Below are positions 56,324 to 64,000 of a stretch of DNA of 64,000 nt, one piece after another (the first letter of the stretch is position 1; each line of letters opens with the position of its first letter). Where the stretch lies: positions 3,472,001 to 3,536,000 of the forward strand of contig NZ_CP006850.1 in assembly GCF_000523235.1 (NCBI RefSeq), given 5' to 3'. The translations under genes were made by a program, and so were the position numbers. Source of the stretch: Nocardia nova SH22a (GTDB lineage: Bacteria; Actinomycetota; Actinomycetes; Mycobacteriales; Mycobacteriaceae). The notes under the pieces are model-generated. The model did no database searches and had not been told where the DNA came from. It worked only from the letters and a program-made list of their open reading frames with translations.

Positions 56324-57649
56324 TCAGTGCGTGGCGGCGAAACCGGTGCGCAGATCCGCGAGGATGTCCTCGATCCCTTCGATACCGACCGCCAGGCGAA
56401 CCAGGCCCGGCGTCACACCCGCGGTGAGCTGCTCGTCGGGAGTCAGCTGCGAATGCGTGGTCGAGGCCGGGTGGATGACCAGCGAGCGCACATCACCGAT
56501 ATTGGCGACATGGCTGTGCAGGGTCAGCGCGTCGACGAACTTCTTGCCCGCGTCCACACCGCCCGCCAGCTCGAAGCCGACGATCGCGCCGGTGCCCTTC
56601 GGCGCCAGCTCGCGGCCCCGCTCGTACCACGGCGAGGACGGCAGACCCGCGTAGAACACGTTGGTGACCTCGGGCTGCTCGGTGAGGAATTCGGCGACCG
56701 CCTGCGCGTTGGCGACATGCCGCTCCACCCGCAGGCTCAGCGTCTCGAGCCCCTGGCCGATCAGGAAGGCGTTGAACGGCGCGACCGCCGAACCGAGGTC
56801 GCGCAGCAACTGCACCCGGGCCTTGAGCGCGTACGCCGGGGCGCCGAGATCGGCGAACACCGCACCGTGGTAGCTCGGGTCGGGAGTGGTGAATCCGGGG
56901 AAGCGGGAATTGCCCTGCGCGTCGGTCACCGTCCAGTCGAAGGTGCCGCCGTCGACGATCACACCGGCGATCGCCGCGCCGTGACCGCCCAGGTATTTCG
57001 TCGCCGAATGCACGACGATGTCCGCGCCGTGGCGCAGCGGCTGGATCAGGTACGGCGTCGGAACGGTGTTGTCCACGATCAACGGCACACCCGCGTCGTG
57101 GGCGACGGCCGCCAGCCCCGGCAGATCCAGGATGTGGTTCTGCGGATTGGACACCGTCTCGCCGTAGAGCGCCTTGGTGTTCGGCCGGATCGCGGCCCGC
57201 CACTGCTCGAGATCGTCGGGGTCCTCGACGAACGACACCTCGATGCCCAGCTTCGGCAGGGTGTAGTGGAACAGGTTGTAGGTGCCGCCGTAGAGCCGCG
57301 GACTCGACACCACGTGATCACCGGCGCCCGCGATATTCAGGATGGCGAAGGTCTCCGCCGCCTGCCCCGACGACAGCAGCAGGGCCGCGACGCCGCCTTC
57401 GAGGGCGGCGATGCGCTGCTCCACCGCGTCCTGGGTGGGGTTCATGATCCGGGTGTAGATGTTGCCGGGCTCGGCCAGTCCGAACAGCGCCGCCGCGTGA
57501 TCGGTGTCGCGGAAGGTGTAGGAGGTGGTCTGGTAGATCGGCAGTGCGCGGGCGTTGGTTGCGCCGTCGGGAACCTGGCCGACGTGGACCTGTTTGGTCT
57601 CGAAGCTCCAGTTCTGCGCCGGGTCGGTCTGCTCGACGGAGTCGGTCAT
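56324..57649 (-). CDS. metY: O-acetylhomoserine aminocarboxypropyltransferase (sulfhydrylase)
   Basis: A 441-residue PLP enzyme of the Cys/Met metabolism family that makes homocysteine from O-acetylhomoserine and sulfide. The PLP lysine is in HSATKYLGGHG; other family blocks are YTRIMNPTQDAVEQRIAALE, ETVSNPQNHILDL and SLVIHPASTTHSQL. The ATG at 57649 is preferred over 57664. It starts 94 bp after osmC with a terminator between. No MetX gene follows, unlike many actinomycetes. Confidence 0.94.
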   Translation of the reverse strand: MTDSVEQTDPAQNWSFETKQVHVGQVPDGATNARALPIYQTTSYTFRDTDHAAALFGLAEPGNIYTRIMNPTQDAVEQRIAALEGGVAALLLSSGQAAETFAILNIAGAGDHVVSSPRLYGGTYNLFHYTLPKLGIEVSFVEDPDDLEQWRAAIRPNTKALYGETVSNPQNHILDLPGLAAVAHDAGVPLIVDNTVPTPYLIQPLRHGADIVVHSATKYLGGHGAAIAGVIVDGGTFDWTVTDAQGNSRFPGFTTPDPSYHGAVFADLGAPAYALKARVQLLRDLGSAVAPFNAFLIGQGLETLSLRVERHVANAQAVAEFLTEQPEVTNVFYAGLPSSPWYERGRELAPKGTGAIVGFELAGGVDAGKKFVDALTLHSHVANIGDVRSLVIHPASTTHSQLTPDEQLTAGVTPGLVRLAVGIEGIEDILADLRTGFAATH

Positions 57650-57694
57650 GGGTGTCAGCTCCAATGGGTGTTCGTCGGGATGGATGGTCGAGCA

Positions 57695-57719
57695 GGGGGC
57701 GGCCGTACGGACCGCCCCC
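57695..57719. terminator. Intrinsic terminator of osmC
   Basis: GGGGGCGG pairs with CCGCCCCC around a loop that is itself the palindrome CCGTACGG. It is 25 bp beyond the osmC stop on the minus strand and upstream of metY. Confidence 0.8.
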
Positions 57720-57743
57720 GGGGGTGCCTGGTTCGTGCTGCGA

Positions 57744-58286
57744 TCAGGCGGAGATTACAGAGTCCTGCTTGTCCGATACGACCAGTGTCGTCCGAACCGG
57801 GGTCTGCCCGGTGGAAATATCGAGAACCGGGCAGTGCGCGTCGACGGCGGCCTGCAGTTCGGCGTAGCGCTGTGCGGTCTCGGGGCCGTCGATGCGCACG
57901 TTCACCCGCACCTGCTGGAATCCGGCGCGCACCGCGTCGTCGAGGCCGAAGAATCCGCGCACGTCGAGATCGCCCTCGGCGTCGATGCGCAGGTCCCCGA
58001 CGGTGATGCCGAGTCGCTGGGCCCAGAACCGGTAGGTCACCACCTGACAGGAGATCAGTGCCGCGAGATAGAACTCGACCGGATTGGGTGCGTTGCCCGC
58101 CCCGCCGAGTGCCGCCGGTTCGTCCACCCGGACCGTGAAGGTACCGGCCGTGACGGCGCTGCCGACGGAGCCCTCGGCGACTCCGGCGGCGGAGAACAGG
58201 ACCTGTGCCTTGGCCGCGTCGTCCGCGACGGCTCGCGCGGTGGCGTCGACGATGTCGTTGAGTGGAGTGGCCGATTCGGCTGTCAT
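57744..58286 (-). CDS. OsmC-family peroxiredoxin-like protein
   Basis: A 180-residue OsmC/Ohr-fold protein. The two family cysteines are in LISCQVV (helix) and AHCPV (near the C-terminus), as needed for hydroperoxide reduction. The middle has the NPVEFYLAALISC segment. The ATG at 58286 gives the usual N-terminus. It is separated from metY by a terminator. Confidence 0.9.
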   Translation of the reverse strand: MTAESATPLNDIVDATARAVADDAAKAQVLFSAAGVAEGSVGSAVTAGTFTVRVDEPAALGGAGNAPNPVEFYLAALISCQVVTYRFWAQRLGITVGDLRIDAEGDLDVRGFFGLDDAVRAGFQQVRVNVRIDGPETAQRYAELQAAVDAHCPVLDISTGQTPVRTTLVVSDKQDSVISA

Positions 58287-58535
58287 GGCCGCCACGGTAG
58301 ATCCGCGGCGCTGCGGCAACGAGGTTTGCGCTCGCCGTGATCGCAATGGTGGTTCTTCGGTCGGCATGTGTATGCCGGTGTGGTGCAACGGTTTTCGGAA
58401 GAAAGTGAAAATGTGCTGTCCGGTCGCCGGTGCGAGGTGGCGGGCATCGTGAGGTGGGCCCGACATCCCCCGGGTGCGCCGCGGTCGGCGGCACCGCCGT
58501 ACCAGCCGGTACGCACGTGGTGTAAGTGTTTTTCC

Positions 58536-58991
58536 ATGACTGAGCACGACCGGTTCGACGGTTCGCTGGCCGATGTGACGCCCGAGCAGATGACCCGCTA
58601 CAGCGAGGGGACCTTCTCCGATGTGATCGGTGTGAAGTACACCGAGGTCGGGCCCGATCGCGTCGCCGCCGAATGGGTGGTGTCCCCGCAGTTGCATCAG
58701 CCCGCGGGCATCGTCAACGGCGGGGTGTACTGCACCGTCATCGAGACCCTGGCCAGTGTCGGCGGTGGCGTGTGGTTCGCCGACCGCGGTCATGTGGTGG
58801 GTGTGAACAACAACACCGACTTCCTGCGCGCGGTGCGCGAGGGGCTGCTGCGCGGCGTCGCGACCCCGATCCATCGCGGCCGGTCGCAGCAGTTGTGGCA
58901 GGTCCAGATCACCGACGAGGACGATCGGCTCGTCGCGCGCGGGCAGGTGCGGCTGCAGAACCTCGCCGCGGAGACCCCCGCCAAGGATTAG
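58536..58991 (+). CDS. PaaI-type hotdog thioesterase (Rv1847-like)
   Basis: A 151-residue thioesterase. QPAGIVNGGVYCTVIETLAS is the catalytic loop and helix; VGVNNNTDFLRAVREG follows. It lies 96 bp upstream of ureA, the same neighbour relation as M. tuberculosis Rv1847. The palindrome CGTACC-AGCC-GGTACG at 58498-58513, 22 bp before the start, could be an operator. Confidence 0.9.
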   Translation: MTEHDRFDGSLADVTPEQMTRYSEGTFSDVIGVKYTEVGPDRVAAEWVVSPQLHQPAGIVNGGVYCTVIETLASVGGGVWFADRGHVVGVNNNTDFLRAVREGLLRGVATPIHRGRSQQLWQVQITDEDDRLVARGQVRLQNLAAETPAKD

Positions 58992-59087
58992 GTCCGGCGC
59001 GCGCCCGCCGTACGGCCGTGCCAGAATATCGACCACGAATTCGTGCCCGGTGACGCAGTACCGGCCCGACCACCGCGAGGAGTCGAT

Positions 59088-59390
59088 GTGCGCCTGTCAC
59101 CGCACGAGCAGGAACGGCTTCTGCTCAGCTATGCGGCCGAACTGGCGCGGCGGCGGCAGGCGCGCGGCCTGAAACTCAACCACCCCGAGGCCGTCGCGAT
59201 CATCACCGACCACGTCCTCGAGGGGGCCCGGGACGGGCGGACCGTCGCGGAACTGATGGCCTCGGGCCGCACCGTCCTGTCCCGTGACGACGTCATGTCC
59301 GGTGTGCCGGAGATGATCAGCGACGTGCAGGTCGAGGCCACCTTCCCGGACGGCACGAAACTGGTCACCGTGCACCACCCGATCGGCTGA
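59088..59390 (+). CDS. ureA: Urease gamma subunit
   Basis: A 100-residue gamma subunit ([60 protein letters not shown]). The GTG at 59088 has GAGGAG upstream and gives the standard 100-residue length; an earlier GTG at 59043 would add 15 residues. Confidence 0.97.
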   Translation: MRLSPHEQERLLLSYAAELARRRQARGLKLNHPEAVAIITDHVLEGARDGRTVAELMASGRTVLSRDDVMSGVPEMISDVQVEATFPDGTKLVTVHHPIG

Positions 59391-59399
59391 GGAGCGACG

Positions 59400-59774
59400 A
59401 TGACCGACTTCGGCTCCGGTGCGGTCCCGGGGCAGTATCTGCTCGCCGCGGACCCGATCGAGATCAACGCCGGTGCGGACCGGGTCGACATCGAGGTCGT
59501 GAACACCGGTGACCGGCCGGTCCAGGTCGGCAGTCACGTGCATTTCCCGCAGGCGAACGCCGCCCTCGCATTCGACCGGGGGATGGCGCACGGGCGTCGT
59601 CTCGATATTCCCGCCGGTACCGCCGTGCGGTTCGAACCCGGTCTGCCGCAGCGGGTTTCGCTGGTTCCGCTGGGCGGCAGCCGTGAGGTGTACGGGATCG
59701 GCCGCGAGGCGCCGGGACGGCTCGGCCCGGTGACCGCCGCCGCCGAGGAGCAGGAAGGGCCGGTTGGCCGATGA
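59400..59774 (+). CDS. ureB: Urease beta subunit
   Basis: A 124-residue beta subunit ([49 protein letters not shown]). It starts 9 bp after ureA with GGAG upstream and overlaps ureC by 4 bp. Confidence 0.97.
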   Translation: MTDFGSGAVPGQYLLAADPIEINAGADRVDIEVVNTGDRPVQVGSHVHFPQANAALAFDRGMAHGRRLDIPAGTAVRFEPGLPQRVSLVPLGGSREVYGIGREAPGRLGPVTAAAEEQEGPVGR

Positions 59775-61492
59775 CCGAACTGTCCCGTGCCCGCTACGCG
59801 GCGCTGTTCGGACCCACCACCGGTGACCGGATCCGCCTGGCGGACACCGATCTCGTCGTCGAGATCACCGAGGATCGTTGCGGCGGACCGGGTCTGGCCG
59901 GTGACGAGGCCGTCTTCGGCGGCGGCAAGGTCCTGCGCGAATCGATGGGCCAGGCCCGGGCCACCCGCGCCGAGGGCACTCCCGACACCGTGATCACCGG
60001 TGCGGTGATCATCGATCACTGGGGAATCATCAAGGCCGACATCGGCATTCGCGACGGCCGGATCTGCGCGATCGGCAAGGCCGGAAACCCCGAGACCATG
60101 GACGGCGTGCACCCGGATCTGGTGGTCGGCCCGTCGACCGAGATCATCTCCGGTAACGGCCGCATCCTCACCGCGGGCGCGATCGACTGCCACGTGCACT
60201 TCATCTGCCCGCAACTGCTCGACGAGGCGCTCGGCGGCGGGATCACCACCCTGATCGGCGGCGGTACCGGCCCGGCCGAGGGATCCAAGGCCACGACCGT
60301 GACGCCGGGCGCCTGGCATCTGGGCCGCATGCTCGAGGCCACCGACGGCTGGCCGGTCAACATCCTGCTGCTCGGCAAGGGCAATACGGTGCGGCCCGAG
60401 GCCATGTGGGAGCAATTGCGCGGCGGCGCGGGCGGTTTCAAGCTGCACGAGGACTGGGGCACCACGCCCGCGGCGATCGACGCCTGTCTCACGGTGGCCG
60501 ACGCGGCGGGGGTGCAGGTCGCCCTGCACTCGGACACGCTCAACGAGGCCGGATTCGTGGAGGACACGCTCGCCGCGATCGCCGGGCGCGCGATCCACTC
60601 GTATCACACCGAGGGCGCCGGTGGCGGGCACGCGCCCGACATCATCACCGTCGCGGCGCATGCCAACGTGATGCCCAGCTCCACCAATCCGACCCGGCCG
60701 CACACCGTCAACACCCTCGACGAACATCTCGACATGCTGATGGTCTGCCACCATCTCAATCCCTCGATCCCGGAGGATCTGGCCTTCGCCGAGAGCCGGA
60801 TCCGGCCGTCGACGATCGCGGCCGAGGATCTGCTGCACGATCTGGGCGCGATCTCGATGATCGGCTCGGATTCGCAGGCGATGGGCCGCATCGGCGAGGT
60901 GGTGATGCGGACCTGGCAGACCGCGCACATGATGAAACGCCGCCGCGGGGCGCTGCCCGGTGACGGCGCCGCCGACAACCATCGAGTGCGGCGCTACATC
61001 GCGAAATACACCATCTGCCCGGCGATCACGCACGGGATGGACCACGAGATCGGATCGGTGGAGGTCGGCAAGCTGGCCGATCTGGTGCTGTGGGAGCCCG
61101 CCTTCTTCGGGGTGCGCCCGCACGCCGTGCTCAAGGGCGGCGCGATCGCGTGGGCGGCGATGGGTGACGCCAACGCCTCGATTCCGACACCGCAGCCGGT
61201 GCTGCCGCGGCCGATGTTCGGGGCGGCACCGGTCGTCGCGGCCGGTACCTCCCTGCACTTCGTCTCACCGCAGGCCGTCGAGGACGGACTCGCCGAACGG
61301 CTGGCGGTGCGGCGCCGCCTGGTGCCGGTGGCCGATGTCCGCCGCCGCACCAAGGCGGATCTGCCGCTCAACGACGCGATGCCGCGGATCGAGGTGGAAC
61401 CGGACACCTTCACCGTGCGCATCGACGGCGAGGTGTGGGATCAGCAACCGGCCACCGAACTGCCGATGGCGCAGCGGTACTTCCTGTTCTGA
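59771..61492 (+). CDS. ureC: Urease alpha (catalytic) subunit
   Basis: A 573-residue nickel hydrolase. The metal ligands His141 and His143 are in CHVHF; the carbamylated Lys224 is in GFKLHEDWG; the flap Cys326 and His327 are in VCHHL. ATGA overlap with ureB. The accessory genes ureF, ureG and ureD, which usually follow ureC in mycobacteria and nocardiae, are not found downstream. Confidence 0.98.
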   Translation: MTELSRARYAALFGPTTGDRIRLADTDLVVEITEDRCGGPGLAGDEAVFGGGKVLRESMGQARATRAEGTPDTVITGAVIIDHWGIIKADIGIRDGRICAIGKAGNPETMDGVHPDLVVGPSTEIISGNGRILTAGAIDCHVHFICPQLLDEALGGGITTLIGGGTGPAEGSKATTVTPGAWHLGRMLEATDGWPVNILLLGKGNTVRPEAMWEQLRGGAGGFKLHEDWGTTPAAIDACLTVADAAGVQVALHSDTLNEAGFVEDTLAAIAGRAIHSYHTEGAGGGHAPDIITVAAHANVMPSSTNPTRPHTVNTLDEHLDMLMVCHHLNPSIPEDLAFAESRIRPSTIAAEDLLHDLGAISMIGSDSQAMGRIGEVVMRTWQTAHMMKRRRGALPGDGAADNHRVRRYIAKYTICPAITHGMDHEIGSVEVGKLADLVLWEPAFFGVRPHAVLKGGAIAWAAMGDANASIPTPQPVLPRPMFGAAPVVAAGTSLHFVSPQAVEDGLAERLAVRRRLVPVADVRRRTKADLPLNDAMPRIEVEPDTFTVRIDGEVWDQQPATELPMAQRYFLF

Positions 61493-61553
61493 GTGTCCGC
61501 CTCCGGCGACGTGGCTGCTGCGGTGACGCGGAGTCGGTGGCACACTGGCGATC

Positions 61554-62216
61554 ATGACGGATACCGAATGGGGTGCGGTCGATCGCTATCTGGTGGACAC
61601 ACTGATCGGGGACGGTGATTCCGATGTGGCGCAGGCCAATTCGGAGGCAGGCCTGCCACCGATCGACGTCTCACCGGCACAGGGCAAATTCCTGCATCTG
61701 ATCGCGCTGTCGGCGGGGGCGCGGCGAGTACTCGAGATCGGCACCCTGGGCGGTTACAGCACGCTGTGGCTGGCCCGGGCGGTGGGCCCGCAGGGCCGGG
61801 TGGTCACCCTGGAATTCGATCCGCACCACGCCGAGGTCGCGCGCGCCAATCTGGACCGCAAGGGCGTGGGGGAGCGCGTGGAGATCCGCGTCGGCGCCGC
61901 GCTCGACAGCCTGCCCGGCGTCGCCGAGGACCACACCGAACCGTTCGACCTGGTCTTCATCGATGCCGACAAGATCAACAACGCCGCCTACGTCGAATGG
62001 GCACTACGCCTGACCCGCCCGGGGTCGGTGATCATCGTCGACAATGTGGTGCGCTCCGGAGCGCTCGTCGGCGGCGATGCCGAAGATCCGGGCGTCCGCG
62101 GCGGCCGCGAGGCGCTGCGTCTGCTGGCCGACGAGCCGCGCGTCGAGGCGACCGTGCTGCAGACCGTCGGCAGCAAGGGCTGGGACGGGTTCGCCTACGC
62201 GGTGGTCGTCGAATAA
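61554..62216 (+). CDS. SAM-dependent O-methyltransferase (COMT/CCoAOMT type)
   Basis: A 220-residue class I methyltransferase. The SAM site is RRVLEIGTLGGYSTLWLARA near residue 58, and the metal site includes FDLVFIDADK and IIVDNVVRSG. The family methylates catechol-type hydroxyls with divalent metal. It occupies the place normally held by ureF and converges with a PadR gene. Confidence 0.92.
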   Translation: MTDTEWGAVDRYLVDTLIGDGDSDVAQANSEAGLPPIDVSPAQGKFLHLIALSAGARRVLEIGTLGGYSTLWLARAVGPQGRVVTLEFDPHHAEVARANLDRKGVGERVEIRVGAALDSLPGVAEDHTEPFDLVFIDADKINNAAYVEWALRLTRPGSVIIVDNVVRSGALVGGDAEDPGVRGGREALRLLADEPRVEATVLQTVGSKGWDGFAYAVVVE

Positions 62217-62226
62217 CCTTCGGCGC

Positions 62227-62244
62227 GTGACGGATTCCCGTCAC
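62227..62244. terminator. Possible intrinsic terminator
   Basis: GTGACGG pairs with CCGTCAC across a 4-nt loop, 10 bp after the methyltransferase stop. The stem is short, so confidence is moderate. Confidence 0.5.
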
Positions 62245-62276
62245 CGACATCCGGATCGGTGCGGGGACGGGTCGGC

Positions 62277-62837
62277 TCAGCGCGATTCCGGCGGCTCGAT
62301 CGTGCGGTTCGGATGCGCGGCGAGCGCGGTCCAGAAGTCGGCCTGGGCCTGCTCGTGGGCGATGCCGAGTTCGAGGATGCGCGAACGGGACTGGGCGCGC
62401 ACGCTGTCGTGCGGATCGATCTCGGCATGCAGGGTTCGATAACGGTCGAGCCATCTCCGGTGTTCGGCGGCCTGCCGATGAGCCAGGGCCACCACGTCCT
62501 GCGGGTCGCCCAGATCGGCGAAGAACAGCTTCACCTGCGCGGGATCGCGGGTCTCCGGGGCCGGGCACCGAGGATCGGACAGCCAGGCGCGCAACACTTC
62601 TCGTCCGGCGTCGGTGAGCTGGAAGACGCGTCGCCGCCTGCCGGACTCCTCGGCGTCCTCGTGCAGCAGTCCCTGGTCGGCCAGTCGCGCCGGAATTCGA
62701 TACAGCTGTGCGTGGGGGACCGGCCAGAAGTAGTCGACGCTCTCTTCCATCCGGGCCTTGAGTTCGTACGGGGTCAGCGGGCCGTGCCGGGCGATGAGCC
62801 CGAGCACGATGTGGTCCTGTGCTCCCAATTCCGCCAT
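62277..62837 (-). CDS. PadR-family transcriptional regulator (VirR-like)
   Basis: A 186-residue PadR protein. Winged helix: IVLGLIARHGPLTPYELKAR, AQLYRIPARLADQGLL, VFQLTDAGREVLRAWL; the C-terminal dimer domain is helical. It is divergent from a SnoaL gene, and two 20-bp direct repeats separate them. Confidence 0.93.
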   Translation of the reverse strand: MAELGAQDHIVLGLIARHGPLTPYELKARMEESVDYFWPVPHAQLYRIPARLADQGLLHEDAEESGRRRRVFQLTDAGREVLRAWLSDPRCPAPETRDPAQVKLFFADLGDPQDVVALAHRQAAEHRRWLDRYRTLHAEIDPHDSVRAQSRSRILELGIAHEQAQADFWTALAAHPNRTIEPPESR

Positions 62838-62883
62838 CGTCTCCGCTTTCGTTGCACAGGTCGCCGGTCGGCGCCGATTGACA

Positions 62884-62939
62884 CGGTATCACTGAGACTA
62901 TAGTTTGCTATCGGATATACCGTATCAATGAGACTATGG
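62884..62939. promoter_or_regulatory. Direct-repeat operator between padR and snoaL-like gene
   Basis: Two near-identical 20-bp sites, 62884-62903 and 62920-62939 (core GTATCA-TGAGACTAT, 17 of 20 identical), 36 bp centre to centre. The second abuts the GTG of the plus-strand gene. A TATCGGATATACCGTA stretch between them is A/T-rich and suits promoters in both directions. Confidence 0.75.
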
Positions 62940-62940
62940 A

Positions 62941-63360
62941 GTGATCGTGCGAGATTTCGGTATCGAGGTGTTCGACCTGTGGACGGCGATGTGGAACGGG
63001 GAGCTCGAGCTGGCGGAGCGGATCATGGCCCCGCGATTCACGCTGCGCTACGCCCAGCCGGGTGCGGTGGCCTATGACGCCATCCACGATCCGGCGGCGT
63101 TCGCCCGGCAGATCGCGGAATTCCGTCGGTCCATGCCGGGGCTGCGGTTCGAGGTGCAGGGCGACGCGGTCGTGGATCTCGGCGAGGGGCGTACCGGACT
63201 GGTGGCGCGGCCCTACGGTGCGTGTCGTCCGGGCGCCGACGGCGACGTCAGGGTCAGCGGGACCGATATCCTGCGGCTCGATGCCGGGCTCATCGTGGAG
63301 GTGTGGTCGGTGTCGGGCGGCTTACACGGCCGTCCGTACTATCCGGCCACGGCAGCCTGA
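62941..63360 (+). CDS. SnoaL/NTF2-like protein
   Basis: A 139-residue NTF2-fold protein (FDLWTAMWNGELELAERIMA; FRRSMPGLRFEVQGDAVVDL; GLIVEVWSVSGGLHG). It has the DUF4440/SnoaL form seen in polyketide cyclases or small-molecule isomerases. The GTG at 62941 touches the second operator repeat, so translation may be leaderless or use a weak site; the GTG at 62947 is an alternative. It is the likely target of the divergent PadR. Confidence 0.82.
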   Translation: MIVRDFGIEVFDLWTAMWNGELELAERIMAPRFTLRYAQPGAVAYDAIHDPAAFARQIAEFRRSMPGLRFEVQGDAVVDLGEGRTGLVARPYGACRPGADGDVRVSGTDILRLDAGLIVEVWSVSGGLHGRPYYPATAA

Positions 63361-63525
63361 GTCGACGGCACCGGCGGGCCCGGAGCGGACGACACCCGAC
63401 AATGCCCCTCCGAACGACGGGGTCAGCTGTGGCAATCCGCTGGTGTCAGCGGTGAGTGTTGAGGGTGAGCGGTCCCTGGCACCGGCTGCGTTCGGATGAA
63501 TGCAGGGCACTGGTGGTGACTGTGG

Positions 63526-63918
63526 TCAGGGCACGGCCGGGGAGCCGCCCGGTTCCACCGGCAGCCCGGCCGCCTTCCACGCCCGGAATCCGCCGACGAG
63601 ATCGGTCGCGCGGGTGAGCCCGAGACCCTGGGCGTCGGCGGCGGCCAGACTCGAGGCGTAACCCTCGTTGCAGACGATGATCACCTCGCTGTCGGCGTTG
63701 AGGCCGGGCAGCCGGTGGGAGCCGGACGGATCGAGCCGCCACTCCAGGACGATCCGCTCGACGATCACCGAACCGGGAATCTCACCCTCGGCGAGCCGGT
63801 TCGCGTGCGGGCGGATATCGACGATCAGCGCGCCCGCGGCCGATCGCTGGGCCGCGGCCTCGGGAGTGGCGCGGTCCAGTCCGGCGCGCGCCCGGGCGAG
63901 CAGATCTTCGGCACTCAT
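63526..63918 (-). CDS. Rhodanese-like sulfurtransferase
   Basis: A 130-residue single-domain rhodanese. The active-site loop is VCNEGYASSLAA, with the cysteine near residue 83, preceded by ALIVDIRPHANRLAEGEIPG. It likely moves sulfane sulfur; the acceptor is unknown. It precedes a gene that leaves the window. Confidence 0.93.
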   Translation of the reverse strand: MSAEDLLARARAGLDRATPEAAAQRSAAGALIVDIRPHANRLAEGEIPGSVIVERIVLEWRLDPSGSHRLPGLNADSEVIIVCNEGYASSLAAADAQGLGLTRATDLVGGFRAWKAAGLPVEPGGSPAVP

Positions 63919-64000
63919 AGGTCTGGGCTCCTGTTCGGTCCGGGGTCGCTGGCCGTGGTCGTCACGAGAAACGATTCGCCGCGCGGCTGCGGAACTGCTG

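Noticed and set aside
56143..56427. Small plus-strand reading frame after the second iron box
   Set aside because: Arg/Pro-rich, no ribosome site, and it runs through two strong hairpin terminators and into the 3' end of metY; an RNA is the better explanation.
58287..58535. Possible RNA gene between osmC and the thioesterase
   Set aside because: Only a short palindrome (58498-58513) stands out; no tRNA-like or terminator structure is seen.

Overview
The window is very GC-rich, uses many GTG starts and ATGA/GTGA overlaps, and carries WhiB, BlaI/M56, GuaB1, malate synthase G and IdeR-type iron boxes. It looks like a chromosomal segment of a Mycobacteriales actinomycete, most likely Nocardia or a close relative. 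From memory, the backbone order (gcvP, VWA protein, glcB, two CBS/DUF21 membrane proteins, guaB1, M56 peptidase, BlaI, hotdog thioesterase, ureABC) follows the Mycobacterium tuberculosis Rv1832-Rv1850 segment, with large blocks inserted.

Layout. 1-2920: 3' part of gcvP and a membrane-anchored solute-binding/VWA protein. 3093-30567: a lipid/polyketide island. Its plus-strand arm holds a LysR regulator, acyl-CoA ligase, FAD oxidoreductase, SGNH hydrolase, a PfaA-like megasynthase (KS-AT-ACP-ACP-KR-DH), a PfaC-like double dehydratase without KS/CLF, and a PfaD enoyl reductase. Its minus-strand arm is 13 tightly packed genes: acyl-CoA dehydrogenase, hotdog thioesterase, alpha/beta hydrolase, a complete family-1 ABC importer with an embedded metallophosphoesterase, fatty-acid desaturase, free ACP, cyclopropane-synthase-like methyltransferase, P450 and a second thioesterase. 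The arms converge with a 6-bp overlap. A ferredoxin-fused reductase lies divergent at the far end. 30641-38940: secreted protein, WhiB, HNH nuclease, glcB, TetR/membrane protein pair, peptide deformylase/PadR pair. 39032-47939: secreted and membrane proteins, DNA-glycosylase-annotated protein, DUF21/CBS pair, GuaB1, F420/FMN oxidoreductase. 47950-52201: DUF1992, a DEAD-box helicase with an 11-residue tandem-repeat linker, M56/BlaI. 52228-56225: iron-siderophore ABC genes, a possible FhuF-like protein, two IdeR-like boxes and a candidate iron-regulated sRNA. 56324-63918: MetY, OsmC, thioesterase, ureABC, O-methyltransferase, PadR/SnoaL pair, rhodanese.

The two most interesting items are the PUFA-synthase-like secondary lipid locus fused to an importer operon, and a short iron-boxed transcription unit at about 56126-56225. 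That unit has the promoter, structure, size and neighbourhood expected of a relative of the mycobacterial iron-sparing sRNA MrsI. No tRNA, rRNA, CRISPR array, IS element or phage gene was seen.
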